From JBCDCY01 sp039180875 (GTDB taxonomy: Bacteria > Pseudomonadota > Alphaproteobacteria > Rhodobacterales > Rhodobacteraceae), in assembly GCA_039180875.1 (NCBI GenBank), contig JBCDCY010000012.1, positions 54,626 through 118,625 on the forward strand: DNA of 64,000 bases, given 5' to 3'. The notes beneath the pieces were generated by a model. It saw only the letters and a list, made by a program, of their open reading frames with translations, ran no database searches and had not been told where the DNA came from. The position numbers and the translations under genes were made by a program. Shown piece by piece: positions 49,993-58,900 of this stretch (positions within the stretch are counted from its first letter, which is position 1; each line of letters begins with the position of its first letter).

Positions 49993-50123
49993 TTGCCCGG
50001 CGCTGCGCCACGCTGGAGAGGCGCCAACGTTCCTGCACGGTGGAGCTGGGCAAACCCTTGCCCGTGATGCCCCGTCAGCGACCGGCGCGTTGCCTTGCGA
50101 CCGACGCCGGGGCCGCTCCGTGA
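49917..50123 (+). CDS. Possible 68-residue Arg/Cys-rich protein upstream of the B12 importer
   Basis: The ATG at 49917 has a GGAGG ribosome binding site and the TGA overlaps the GTG of the ABC ATPase (GTGA), the same coupling seen throughout this genome. The product (MDGTARSTASRRRRADGPCG...) has four Cys and many Arg and no recognised domain. Third-position GC looks high, around 80% by hand count, but lower than the neighbours. It may be a real coupled leader or a non-coding stretch. Confidence 0.35.
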   Translation: MDGTARSTASRRRRADGPCGASAELIARRCATLERRQRSCTVELGKPLPVMPRQRPARCLATDAGAAP

Positions 50124-50893
50124 CGCCCGCCGCGCTCCACGCGGAGGCGCTGGTTTGGGGTCCGCGTCGCGGCGTGACCGTCCTCCACCCCACGAGCTTC
50201 GAGGTGGCGCCGGGCCAGGTGTTGGGCGTGGTCGGTCCGAACGGAGCGGGCAAGTCGACGCTGCTCCGCCTGCTCTACCGCTATCTGCGCCCGCGGGCAG
50301 GGCGCGTGCTGCTGGACGGTGCCGACATCTGGCGTCTGCCGGCCCGCGACGTGGCCCGGACCGTCGCCGTCGTTCTGCAGGAGCAGCCGACGGACTTTGC
50401 CCTGACGGTGCGCGAGATCGTGGCCCTCGGCCGCACCCCGCACCGGTCCGGCCTCGCCCGCGGCGATGGGTCGGACGAGGGGATCGTGGCGGCCGCCCTG
50501 GCGCAGCTCGACCTCGGGTCCTTGGCCGAGCGGATGTTCGGCACGCTCTCGGGCGGCGAGCGTCAACGCGCCATGGTCGCCCGCGCCCTGGCGCAGGAGC
50601 CGCGGCTGCTGATCCTCGACGAGCCGACGAACCACCTCGACATCCGCCATCAGCTCGAGGTGCTGGCCCTGATCCGCGGCCTCGGCCTGACCATCGTCAC
50701 CAGTTTGCACGACATCAACCTCGCCGCCGGCGTGGCCGACTGGGTGCTGGTCCTGGCCGAGGGCCGGGCGGTGGCCTACGGCCAGCCCGGCGACGTCCTG
50801 ACCGAAGACCTGATCGCCCGCGCCTTCGATGTCCGCGTGCGCCGCCAGACCCTCGCCCCCTCGGGCGAGCTGCATCTCACCTTCCACCTCTGA
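50120..50893 (+). CDS. Cobalamin/iron-complex ABC importer, ATP-binding protein (BtuD/FecE-like)
   Basis: This is a 257-residue ATPase from GTG 50120. It has Walker A GPNGAGKST, signature LSGGERQRAMVARALAQ, Walker B LLILDEPTNHLDI and the switch His in SLHDINLAA. The FecE/BtuD group is indicated by TVAVVLQEQPTDFALTVREIV. Control by the cobalamin riboswitch upstream points to vitamin B12 or a precursor as cargo. It is the first certain gene of the importer operon. Confidence 0.92.
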   Translation: MTPAALHAEALVWGPRRGVTVLHPTSFEVAPGQVLGVVGPNGAGKSTLLRLLYRYLRPRAGRVLLDGADIWRLPARDVARTVAVVLQEQPTDFALTVREIVALGRTPHRSGLARGDGSDEGIVAAALAQLDLGSLAERMFGTLSGGERQRAMVARALAQEPRLLILDEPTNHLDIRHQLEVLALIRGLGLTIVTSLHDINLAAGVADWVLVLAEGRAVAYGQPGDVLTEDLIARAFDVRVRRQTLAPSGELHLTFHL

Positions 50894-50913
50894 CACTTCA
50901 AGGGATCGACCCC

Positions 50914-51846
50914 ATGCGCCTCATTCTCCCCGCCCTCCTGATGCTGACCGGACCGGCCTTTGCCCATCCCGTCACGGTCCAAAGCTGCGACCGGGAGGTG
51001 ACGTTCGATGCCCCGCCGCAGGCGGCCGTCTCCAACGACGTCAACCTGACCGAGATGATGCTCGCGCTCGAGCTGACCGAGCACATGGTCGGCTACACCG
51101 GCATCAGCGGCTGGAACAAACTCGACGCCGAGATGCGCGAAGGCGTGGCCGCGCTGCCCGAATTGTCCGAGCGCTACCCATCGAAGGAGGTGCTGCTGGG
51201 CGCGGGCACCGACTTTTACTTCGCCGGCTGGAACTATGGCATGAAGGTCGGCGGCGAGGTCACGCCGGCAACGCTCGAACCGTTCGGCATCGCCGTCTAC
51301 GAGTTGAGCGAGTCCTGCACCCACATCATGGATAAGGGCGCGGCCAGCATGGAGGATCTCTATTCCGACCTCCTGGCGCTCGGCACGATCTTCGGCGTGT
51401 CGGATCGGGCGGAGGCGCTGGTGGCACGCTACCGCGCCGAGCTCGACGCGATGCTCGCCGCCCTGCCCCCGCTGGACACCGCACCCCGGGTCTTCGTCTA
51501 CGACTCGGGCGAGGATGCCCCCTTCACCGCCGGGCGCTACGCCATGCCGACCGCGCTGATTGAAGCGGCGGGCGGGCGCAACGTGATGGACGGGTTCGAC
51601 AAAAGCTGGGGGACCGTCGCCTGGGAGGCGGTGGTCGAGGCTGACCCCGAGATCATCGTCATCGTCAACTACGGCGATGTGACCGCCGCGCAGAAGCGCG
51701 CGTTCATGATGGAGAACCCGGCCTTTGCCGAGATGTCGGCGGTGCTGAACAATCGCTTCGTCACCCTCGAATATGTCGAGGCGACGCCGGGGCCGCGCAA
51801 CATCCGCGCCGTTGCCACCCTGGCCGAGGCGTTCCGCGCCGAATGA
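50914..51846 (+). CDS. Cobalamin-type ABC importer, periplasmic binding protein (BtuF/FepB-like)
   Basis: This is a 310-residue protein with a signal peptide (MRLILPALLMLTGPAFA, cleavage near AFA-HPV). A class III binding-protein fold is evident: VTVQSCDREVTFDAPPQAAV is the usual opening, then PDLTD-like segments and a helical backbone between two lobes. The metal-chelate family typically ends as seen here (TLEYVEATPGPRNIRAVATL). Riboswitch control and the FecCD permease downstream suggest a cobalamin or cobinamide ligand. Confidence 0.88.
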   Translation: MRLILPALLMLTGPAFAHPVTVQSCDREVTFDAPPQAAVSNDVNLTEMMLALELTEHMVGYTGISGWNKLDAEMREGVAALPELSERYPSKEVLLGAGTDFYFAGWNYGMKVGGEVTPATLEPFGIAVYELSESCTHIMDKGAASMEDLYSDLLALGTIFGVSDRAEALVARYRAELDAMLAALPPLDTAPRVFVYDSGEDAPFTAGRYAMPTALIEAAGGRNVMDGFDKSWGTVAWEAVVEADPEIIVIVNYGDVTAAQKRAFMMENPAFAEMSAVLNNRFVTLEYVEATPGPRNIRAVATLAEAFRAE

Positions 51847-52880
51847 CCGACGCGGTCGCCCCGGCGCAGCGCGCGCGGATCGCCCTGCCGCTGTTCGGGA
51901 TCGGGCTGCTCGCGCTTGCGCTGTCGGTTTCCGTGGCCGTCAGCGTGGGCGCCGTGACGGTGCCGCTCACCACCGTTTGGGGCGTGATCGCGGACCGGCT
52001 GTTCCCGGGCGCGCTGGTGCCGGACTGGTCGGCCGGCCACGAGGCCATCGTCTGGGACATCCGCCTGCCTAGGGCCCTCCTGGCGGCGATGGTCGGTGCC
52101 GGGCTGTCGCTCGTCGGGGCGAGCCTGCAATCGGTGACGCGCAACCCGTTGGCCGACCCGCACCTCTTGGGCATCTCCTCCGGCGGGGCCTTCGGCGCCA
52201 TCGCGGCGCTCTTGCACACCGGATTGTTCATCGGCCTCCTCACGGTGCCACTGATGGCCTTTGCGGGTGCATTGGCGGCTACGCTGCTGGTGTTGGCCGT
52301 GACCTCCTTCGCCCGGGCCACCAGGGCGGACCGGCTGGTGCTGGCAGGGGTCGCTGTATCCTTCGTGGTGATGTCCTGCGCCAACGGGCTGATCTTTCTC
52401 GGCGATCCCCGTGCGGCGCACACGGTGGTGTTCTGGATGCTGGGCGGTCTCGGCCTCGCCCAGTGGGACCAACTGATCTATCCGGCCGTCGTTCTGGCCG
52501 CCTGCGGCGCATGGTTCGCGGCCAATGCCGGGCGGCTGAACGCCATGACCATCGGCGACGAGACGGCCTCGACCCTCGGTATCGCCGTCACGCGCTTCCG
52601 GCTGTCGGTCTTCGTGGCCGGCGCGCTGCTGACCGGCTGCATGGTCGCCTTCTCCGGCATCATCGGCTTCGTCGGCTTGATGATCCCTCATATCGTGCGC
52701 CTGCTGACCGGCGGCGATTATGCCCGCGTCCTGCCCGGCAGCGCGCTTGCCGGCGCGATTTTCCTGGTCTGGGCCGACATCGCCGCGCGCACCGTGATGG
52801 CGCCGGAGAGCGTGCCTATCGGCATCGTCACCGGCCTGATCGGCGGGGCGTTCTTCGTCTGGCTGCTGCGACGGCGTTGA
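51843..52880 (+). CDS. Cobalamin-type ABC importer permease (BtuC/FecCD family)
   Basis: This is a 345-residue permease that starts at an ATGA overlap. About ten transmembrane helices are seen, with the FecCD-family landmarks IRLPRALLAAMVGAGLSLVG, NPLADPHLLGISSGGAFGAI, and GFVGLMIPHIVRLLTGGDY. It forms the channel with the ATPase at 50120. Gene order is ATPase-binding protein-permease. Confidence 0.94.
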   Translation: MTDAVAPAQRARIALPLFGIGLLALALSVSVAVSVGAVTVPLTTVWGVIADRLFPGALVPDWSAGHEAIVWDIRLPRALLAAMVGAGLSLVGASLQSVTRNPLADPHLLGISSGGAFGAIAALLHTGLFIGLLTVPLMAFAGALAATLLVLAVTSFARATRADRLVLAGVAVSFVVMSCANGLIFLGDPRAAHTVVFWMLGGLGLAQWDQLIYPAVVLAACGAWFAANAGRLNAMTIGDETASTLGIAVTRFRLSVFVAGALLTGCMVAFSGIIGFVGLMIPHIVRLLTGGDYARVLPGSALAGAIFLVWADIAARTVMAPESVPIGIVTGLIGGAFFVWLLRRR

Positions 52881-52894
52881 ACGCCCGCGGCGTT
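52880..52894 (+). terminator. Possible terminator hairpin after the B12 importer
   Basis: A perfect 6-bp inverted repeat (AACGCC / GGCGTT) with a 3-base loop lies at the permease stop, followed by GGTTTG. It is short and has a weak U-run. Confidence 0.35.
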
Positions 52895-53079
52895 GGTTTG
52901 CCAGCGCGCCTCGTGAGCGGTAGTCTGTGGGTGATGTGCGGGCTTGGGGGCTTTCATTGCATCGCGTGCGCGGAAGGTCTCCGCGTGCGTGCCCGGCGAC
53001 CCGGTGGCCACCGCTTCAGGCCAGCCGTGCCCTATGCCTGTTGGAGATGTGTTTCAGTACCCGAGTAAGGGGCTAGCGT

Positions 53080-54105
53080 ATGCCGGAGAAAGGCGACAAG
53101 AGCAAAGCAGGCGATCGGACGGGCCGCAGGGCCGCAGACAAACGCCTGTCGATGGCCCTGGACACCGGAGATTGGCAAGCCCGGCTCGACGAAGCGCGGG
53201 CAAAGCGTGAGCTGGTCCTGGCGGCGAAGGAAGCGGCAGCGCGTGCGGCTCCCGACGCGGCGGAGGGCGATGGGTCGCCACGCCCCACAGCGCCACGTCA
53301 GAAGCTGGGCTTCGAGGCAGCGCTTGCCCGGGCCAGGTCAGAGCGGGAGAAGCGGCCCGCGTCAGACGCAGCCGAGCCGGCGACCATCGTCTTCGCGCCC
53401 CTGGCCTCAACCGCCACGACCACCCGGCCGCCGCCTGCGGAAGGTCTGCAGGCGGACCCGCCGCAGACACCTGCACCGGCACAGGACGCCGTCCCGCAGG
53501 CCGCGACGACACCAAAGCCGGTGGAGCCCGAGGTGGATGCGATCCCGCCCGACGCGGCCGAGCCTGCGATGACGCCGGCCGTTGCGGCGGCGGCCGGCAG
53601 CCGGTGGGGCATCTTCGCTCAGGGCCAGGTGCCGCGGCTGGCGCTTTTCGCCGCCGGCGTCGTGGCGGGTGTCGGGGTGACCCTTCTGCTGAGCGGCGAC
53701 CCCGATCCCGTCGCCGTTGCGGTCGCCCCGGCGCCGGCGCCCCTAGAGGAGCCTCTGGAGGCGGAGCTCTCGGCCAGCATCGCCCTGTCGCCCCCCACGC
53801 CTGGCGCAGGCCCGGCGGATGCGGGCTTGGCCAATGCCGCCCTGCCCGATCTGGAGGCGCTGGAGCTGATCGTGATCTCGACGCTCTCCCCCGCCGACGC
53901 GACCCGACGCCTGGGTGTCGGACCGGACGAGATGCGCGCCACGCCCTTTACGGTCGAGCAGTCGGAGATCCACTTCTTCAACGGAACCGACGCGCCCGCC
54001 GCGGCGCTGCTGGCCAAGCGGCTGAATGCGGAGCTTCTGGATCTGAGCGGTCTCGAGCCTTCGCCACCGGCCGGCACGATCAGCGTCTATATCGCCGATT
54101 CCTGA
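53080..54105 (+). CDS. Membrane protein with a LytR_C-like C-terminal domain
   Basis: This is a 341-residue protein. The first ~175 residues are low-complexity and charged, with a basic N-terminus (MPEKGDKSKAGDRTGRRAAD) and a Pro/Ala/Thr-rich tract. One transmembrane helix is at about 187-207 (LALFAAGVVAGVGVTLLLSG). The C-terminal ~55 residues (EIHFFNGTDAPAAALLAKRL...TISVYIADS) resemble the small LytR_C domain seen in cell-envelope proteins. It has no evident link to the B12 operon. The family call for the C-terminus is tentative. Confidence 0.62.
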   Translation: MPEKGDKSKAGDRTGRRAADKRLSMALDTGDWQARLDEARAKRELVLAAKEAAARAAPDAAEGDGSPRPTAPRQKLGFEAALARARSEREKRPASDAAEPATIVFAPLASTATTTRPPPAEGLQADPPQTPAPAQDAVPQAATTPKPVEPEVDAIPPDAAEPAMTPAVAAAAGSRWGIFAQGQVPRLALFAAGVVAGVGVTLLLSGDPDPVAVAVAPAPAPLEEPLEAELSASIALSPPTPGAGPADAGLANAALPDLEALELIVISTLSPADATRRLGVGPDEMRATPFTVEQSEIHFFNGTDAPAAALLAKRLNAELLDLSGLEPSPPAGTISVYIADS

Positions 54106-54176
54106 CGCCAGCGCGGCAGGCTGAGGCGGCGCCAGAGGACCGCCTCCATCCGCCGCTCGGCGGGCCAGGAAAACGC

Positions 54177-55295
54177 CTACTGCGTGGCGTCGCTGAAGAC
54201 GATCCGAACGTTGATCTCCCCGGGCAGCAAGTCGCTCTCCGGCGCAAAGACCGATCCATCCGCCAAGCCGGGCAGGAAGTCGGACACGCTGGTGGCGAAG
54301 GCCAGATCGCGGTCGAAGCGGTGCTGGACGCCGCTCGCCTCGATCGGCGCATCGGCGAAGTCGTAACGCACGATGGCCCCGGATCGGGACAGGGACGCCC
54401 CGATACGCTCCGCATAGCCCCGCGCCCGGACGTCGCCCTCGAAGACCTCGAAGCGCACGATGCCGAGGGGCGCCAGATCGTCCCGCGCGTCGCCATTCGC
54501 CGACTGCCAGCCCGACGGGGCGTAGTCCCGCTCGGTGATCTGCAGAACCCGCCAGGCCGGATCGGCCAGAACCCCCGGCAAGGCAACGTCAATGGCCGAG
54601 CCGTCGGTCTCGCCCATGTGGATCCGCCGCTGCGCCACGGGGGTGGCCGTATCGACGATCTCGATCCGGTAGGCCGTGCCCGCCGGGCCGTCATCGGCCG
54701 TCCAGGCCGCGCGGGCCACGATCTGCCCGTCCAGATCCATCTGACGAAAGATCAGCGGATCGGGTGCCGCCAAAGCCTCCGCCGGGATCACCTCAAGCGT
54801 TTCGAGCCGCTCCAGGGCCGCGGGGACATCGGCCCCAGCCTTGGCCAGCCAGAACCCGGCAAAGGCGGCGTTGCCGGCGATCCCTTCGCCGTCGGCATAG
54901 AGCAGGCCCAGATTGTACTGGGCGCGCGGAAACTCCCCGAGCGCCGACATTGCGTACCAGGCCGCGGCCATGCGGCGGTCGATCTCCGTTCCGACACCGG
55001 AGTCGAGCATCGCGCCGAGGTTGAACGCTGCCTCGGCATTGCCGAGTTCGGCGGCCTCGCGGTACTTCTCGAAGGCGCCTTCGGGATCAAAGGCGCCGGT
55101 CAGGCCGAAATCGAGTAGGTTGCCGAGGCCGAGCAGCGCCTCGGCAGAGCCGTTCGCCGCCTCCTCGACCCAAAGCTCCTCGGCGGCCTGCCAATCCCTG
55201 GCGTTGTACGCCTCCTGGCCCGAGGCGTAGTCCTGTGCGGCCAGCGCCCCGGCGCTCGCCGCCAGAAGCAGGGCGGCCAATGCTGAGCGGATCAT
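54177..55295 (-). CDS. Secreted Sel1-like repeat protein
   Basis: This is a 372-residue periplasmic protein with a signal peptide (about 1-20, cleavage near ALA-AQD). Residues ~25-160 contain Sel1/TPR-like repeats: AEALLGLGNLLDFGL, AEAAFNLGAMLDSGVG, PRAQYNLGLLYADGEGI. The C-terminal ~200 residues show no repeat and resemble no family I recognise. It starts one base after the OmpA-type gene's stop, so the two are likely co-expressed at the envelope. Confidence 0.78.
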   Translation of the reverse strand: MIRSALAALLLAASAGALAAQDYASGQEAYNARDWQAAEELWVEEAANGSAEALLGLGNLLDFGLTGAFDPEGAFEKYREAAELGNAEAAFNLGAMLDSGVGTEIDRRMAAAWYAMSALGEFPRAQYNLGLLYADGEGIAGNAAFAGFWLAKAGADVPAALERLETLEVIPAEALAAPDPLIFRQMDLDGQIVARAAWTADDGPAGTAYRIEIVDTATPVAQRRIHMGETDGSAIDVALPGVLADPAWRVLQITERDYAPSGWQSANGDARDDLAPLGIVRFEVFEGDVRARGYAERIGASLSRSGAIVRYDFADAPIEASGVQHRFDRDLAFATSVSDFLPGLADGSVFAPESDLLPGEINVRIVFSDATQ

Positions 55296-55296
55296 C

Positions 55297-55719
55297 TCAG
55301 CGCCAGGTGATGTTGACGGAGCGATTGTCCTGGTTTGCGACGCCGTCGCCGGTCGGCACCGGAAGCTCGCTGTTGCCGCGGCCGAGCACCTGCAGGCGTT
55401 CGATCGGGATGCCCCGGCTCACCAGACCGTCCGCCACCGAGCGCGCCCGAATGACCGAGAGATCCAGGTTGGCCGCCGGATCCCCGACCGTATCGGCGCT
55501 GCCCGAGACGATCATCACGACAGGATTGCCATCGCGAAAGAGCCGCGCAGCCTGATCCAGAACATCCCGCTGATCGGCCCGCACCTGGGTCGATCCAAGA
55601 TCGAACAGAATGGTGAGACTGTCGGGAACGTCGTCCTGCGCCAGGACCGGTCCAGTGAACGCCATTCCGGCGAACGCCATCATCGCAAGGCCAAGAAGGC
55701 CATTCTTCAAGAGCGTCAT
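55297..55719 (-). CDS. OmpA-family periplasmic protein
   Basis: This is a 140-residue protein from the ATG at 55719 (MTLLKNGLLGLAMM), with GAGGAAG upstream and a signal peptide (about 1-28, cleavage near VLA-QDD). The OmpA C-terminal peptidoglycan-binding domain is seen in ILFDLGSTQVRADQRDVLD, VSGSADTVGDPAANLDLS, RARSVADGLVSRGIP and NRSVNITWR. It is an OmpA domain without a beta-barrel, likely binding peptidoglycan. A longer frame upstream is unsupported. Confidence 0.88.
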   Translation of the reverse strand: MTLLKNGLLGLAMMAFAGMAFTGPVLAQDDVPDSLTILFDLGSTQVRADQRDVLDQAARLFRDGNPVVMIVSGSADTVGDPAANLDLSVIRARSVADGLVSRGIPIERLQVLGRGNSELPVPTGDGVANQDNRSVNITWR

Positions 55720-55968
55720 ACTCGCTTCCTCACTCAACGCACTTCCACACTTGCCGAGCATGGGCCAGCGACAAGGAAATATCAATGCGGCTTCCGGCCC
55801 TCGACCATGGAGGCCGCGAAGCGCAGGGCATTTCACCGTCGCGCAGTCGCCTTGCAAACGAAGCTCCGCGCCATCCGCCAAACGGCTTTGAACCGTTTCC
55901 CGTGTTCCGACGACCACTCCCCGACACCCGAGAAGGTTCGGGCCATCAGACATGTCGGAGATCGCGGA
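55720..55968. other. Divergent region between the OmpA-type gene and the TcA gene
   Basis: This 249-base stretch should hold both promoters. The TcA reading frame stays open upstream to an ATG at 55807, but this part is Arg-rich and unlike a TcA N-terminus. No palindrome or sigma-EcfG site with correct spacing was found. Confidence 0.35.
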
Positions 55969-58900
55969 ATGACCTCGTCCATCCTCCCCGTAAGCGCGGC
56001 TGGCAGATCAAGGCTGATGAGCTCGACCTCTATGCCGGGGCGCTCCAAATCCGACCGGGCGCGGCGGGTGTCCATGAAAGCCGCGCACCGCCGGGATCTC
56101 CCCAAGGCGGCACGACCGGTCTCCTTCGCAGCCCTGGCAGAGGAGCCGATCTACCAGCGCTTTGCCCGAGAAGTCTGTCCGGGCGAACTTGCGGTGGACA
56201 TGGCCCGGTTCGGGTTCGAGACCGCCGCCGATCTTGCCGCCTGTCGGACCGTGTCGGGCATCAAGGCCCGCCTCGCCCGATCTGGCACCTGCGTGCAGGG
56301 CGAGGAGGCGGAGATGCGGCGCCTGCTGAAGCGCGCCCGGCGCGAGGCGCTCCGCAGCTATCGCCTGATGCGCCATGAGTTGGCGGTGCAAGACCCCATG
56401 AACCAAGCGCTGCGCCACATGCCGTCCCGCGCGCCTCTCGATGCAACGGATCGCACCGCGCCCGTGCAGGCCTATGCGAAGCCGTCCAGCCTGCAGTCCA
56501 ATCAGTCCCCGGCCGCTTACCTGCGCTATCTCTACCGTGTCGCGAACGGGCAAGGCACCGCGCCGGCTCTGTTTAGCGCGGAGGACAACCCCTTTTCGCT
56601 GGCCAATCGTCGCCCGGATCTTGCGGAGCTGGTGCTCAGCCACGCCAACCTGAAACGAGAGGTGCCGACGATCGATCTCGTCAATGAGGTGCTTCGGGCC
56701 GGGATCTCAGACTTCGATATGAACCGGCAGGCATATCCTGTCTCGCTGCCCTATGACCACGATGTGACGACGACCCGCGCGGCGATGGCCGCGTTCGGCG
56801 GCACCCGGATCAACGATATCGCGGCAAGAACGGGGCGGCTTGGCCTCGGCTCGTTCACCGCTCATCGCTGGGCTCAGGATGTGGCCGGATTGCTCGGGCT
56901 GCTCGGGGCCGAGGACCAGGCGGCCGCTGAGGGCAGCACGCTTACGCTGATCTCCGAAGACACTGAGGATCCGACCCGCAGCCCGGCCACGCTGGGCGGG
57001 CTCTACAAGGCTCAGTCGGCGGAAGAGGCCTGCCTGATCGAGACGCTGAAATCGGCGCTCGGCCTCGATGCCGACGGGCTCGCCCAGCTCTTCGGCTTGT
57101 ACTCCGTCGCACAGGAAAATGGCGAAACCGTCGACCAAAGGGACTTCGCAACGGCGTTCCTGGCCAATGATGCGCCGATCACCCTGCAGGTGACGGACGC
57201 GGGCAAGTCGGTTGCGATGAATTGCAAAGCTCTGAGCGCGCCGGACTTGCGGGTCATCAACTACCTCGCGCGGCTGCATCATGGCACCGGGGTCGATTTT
57301 CACGATCTGAACCTGCTGCTGGCGCTGCCCGGGGCGGCGGCGGATGTGGAGGCGGGCGACACCAGCGCACATCGCCCACGGCGCCGGGTGACCGGGGCGG
57401 GCATGCGTCTTTTGGTGAGCTATCCGCTCTACCGGGATGCGTTCGATCTGACGGCGCCGGGCTTTGCCGCCCTCTTCGGTGAGATCAGCCCCTATCGGCG
57501 GGCCGACCAGACCATCGCGGGCGAGGACGCGGTGCCCGGCCTTGAGCCGATGGAGCAATCCTTCATGGCGTCGCTCTTTCAAGACGCCGCGCCGCAACTG
57601 CACCGGCTGGTCTCCGCGGGCACGACGCCGATCCAGGATGACGCGCTCCGCATGATCCTTGCGCGGGGCTTCGGTCTTTCGGCCCTCGAGCTCGATGCGG
57701 TGGTCGAGGCTCTGGAGGACGGGTTTGCCCTGTCGGACGGCGTCGATGCCCGCGGTCTCGGCGCGCTTTACCGGATGGTGACGCTGTGCCGTCTTCTCGG
57801 CTGGCAGATCCTACCCGGCCTGACACTGATCAAGCAGGTCAGCGATGGCCTGGGCGACGAGCCGACGCTCTGGGCGACGCTGACGGGGCGCAACGACACA
57901 GAGGCTGAAACCGACGCCCTCTGCAATGGCATCGACTGGCTGGTGGACCTGGCCCGCGAGATGGATGAGGCCGAGGTCTCACCCGAGACGCTGCTCGGCC
58001 TCCTCACCCCGGCATCGCAGGGCAGCGCGCAGGTGACCGACGCCGATATCGCCTGGTTTGAGGGCGTCGCGCGTGCCTTCGCGCCGGCGGCGGTGCAGGT
58101 GGCGACTTTTGACGATTTCGAAACTTGGGCCGGCCGCGCACGTGTTTCGGCCGAAAGATGGCTGGCACATTTGACCCGCGAAGACCCGATTTGCGACGAG
58201 GCGGGCGTGTTCCTCGAGGACCTGACGCGGCAAGAGATCGAAGCTGCCGTGCGCGCCTGCCTCCTGAGCCAAGGGGTTGATCCCGAGCAGACGACGAACG
58301 CTGCCTCGATGTTGGCGCTGATTGACCGGCTCGAGGCCCTGCGGGACGAGCAGGTGCAGGTGATCCAGGCGCAGGTCGCGGCGCTCGATGTTCAAATCAG
58401 CGCGGTCAATGTCGCGCCATTCCTGCGTTGGGCGCAGACCAAGGCGCTCGATCTGCTTCGGACCGTCCTGAAGGGGTCCGGCGACGACGAGGCGCTGTGT
58501 CGCCTGGCCGAACTGCGTCGGCATATCGCCGTCGTGTCGACCTTCGAGCTCGGCGATGTCGAGATGTCCTTGCTGGGGGACGTCCCCCACTGGATCGCGC
58601 CCGAGCTGGCCGACGCCCAGGGCGGACCGCGCCCCCTTGACCTGGCGCAGCTTATCTGGCTGCACCGCTTCGCACTGCTGCAAGTCGCGCCAGCGACCGA
58701 CGCCGCGCTGCGGGGCTATCTGGATCTGGTCAATGCCGACATCGCGGCACCTGATCTAACAGAGGACATCCTGGCCCAGTGGGTGGCGGGCAGCCGCGAG
58801 ACGCTGGCGCTGCTTCTGAACTGCCCGCCCGAGGACATGCACGTCTATGCCGACGCGCTGATCGGACCGGGTGAGGTCGCGCGCGATATCGCCCAGATCG

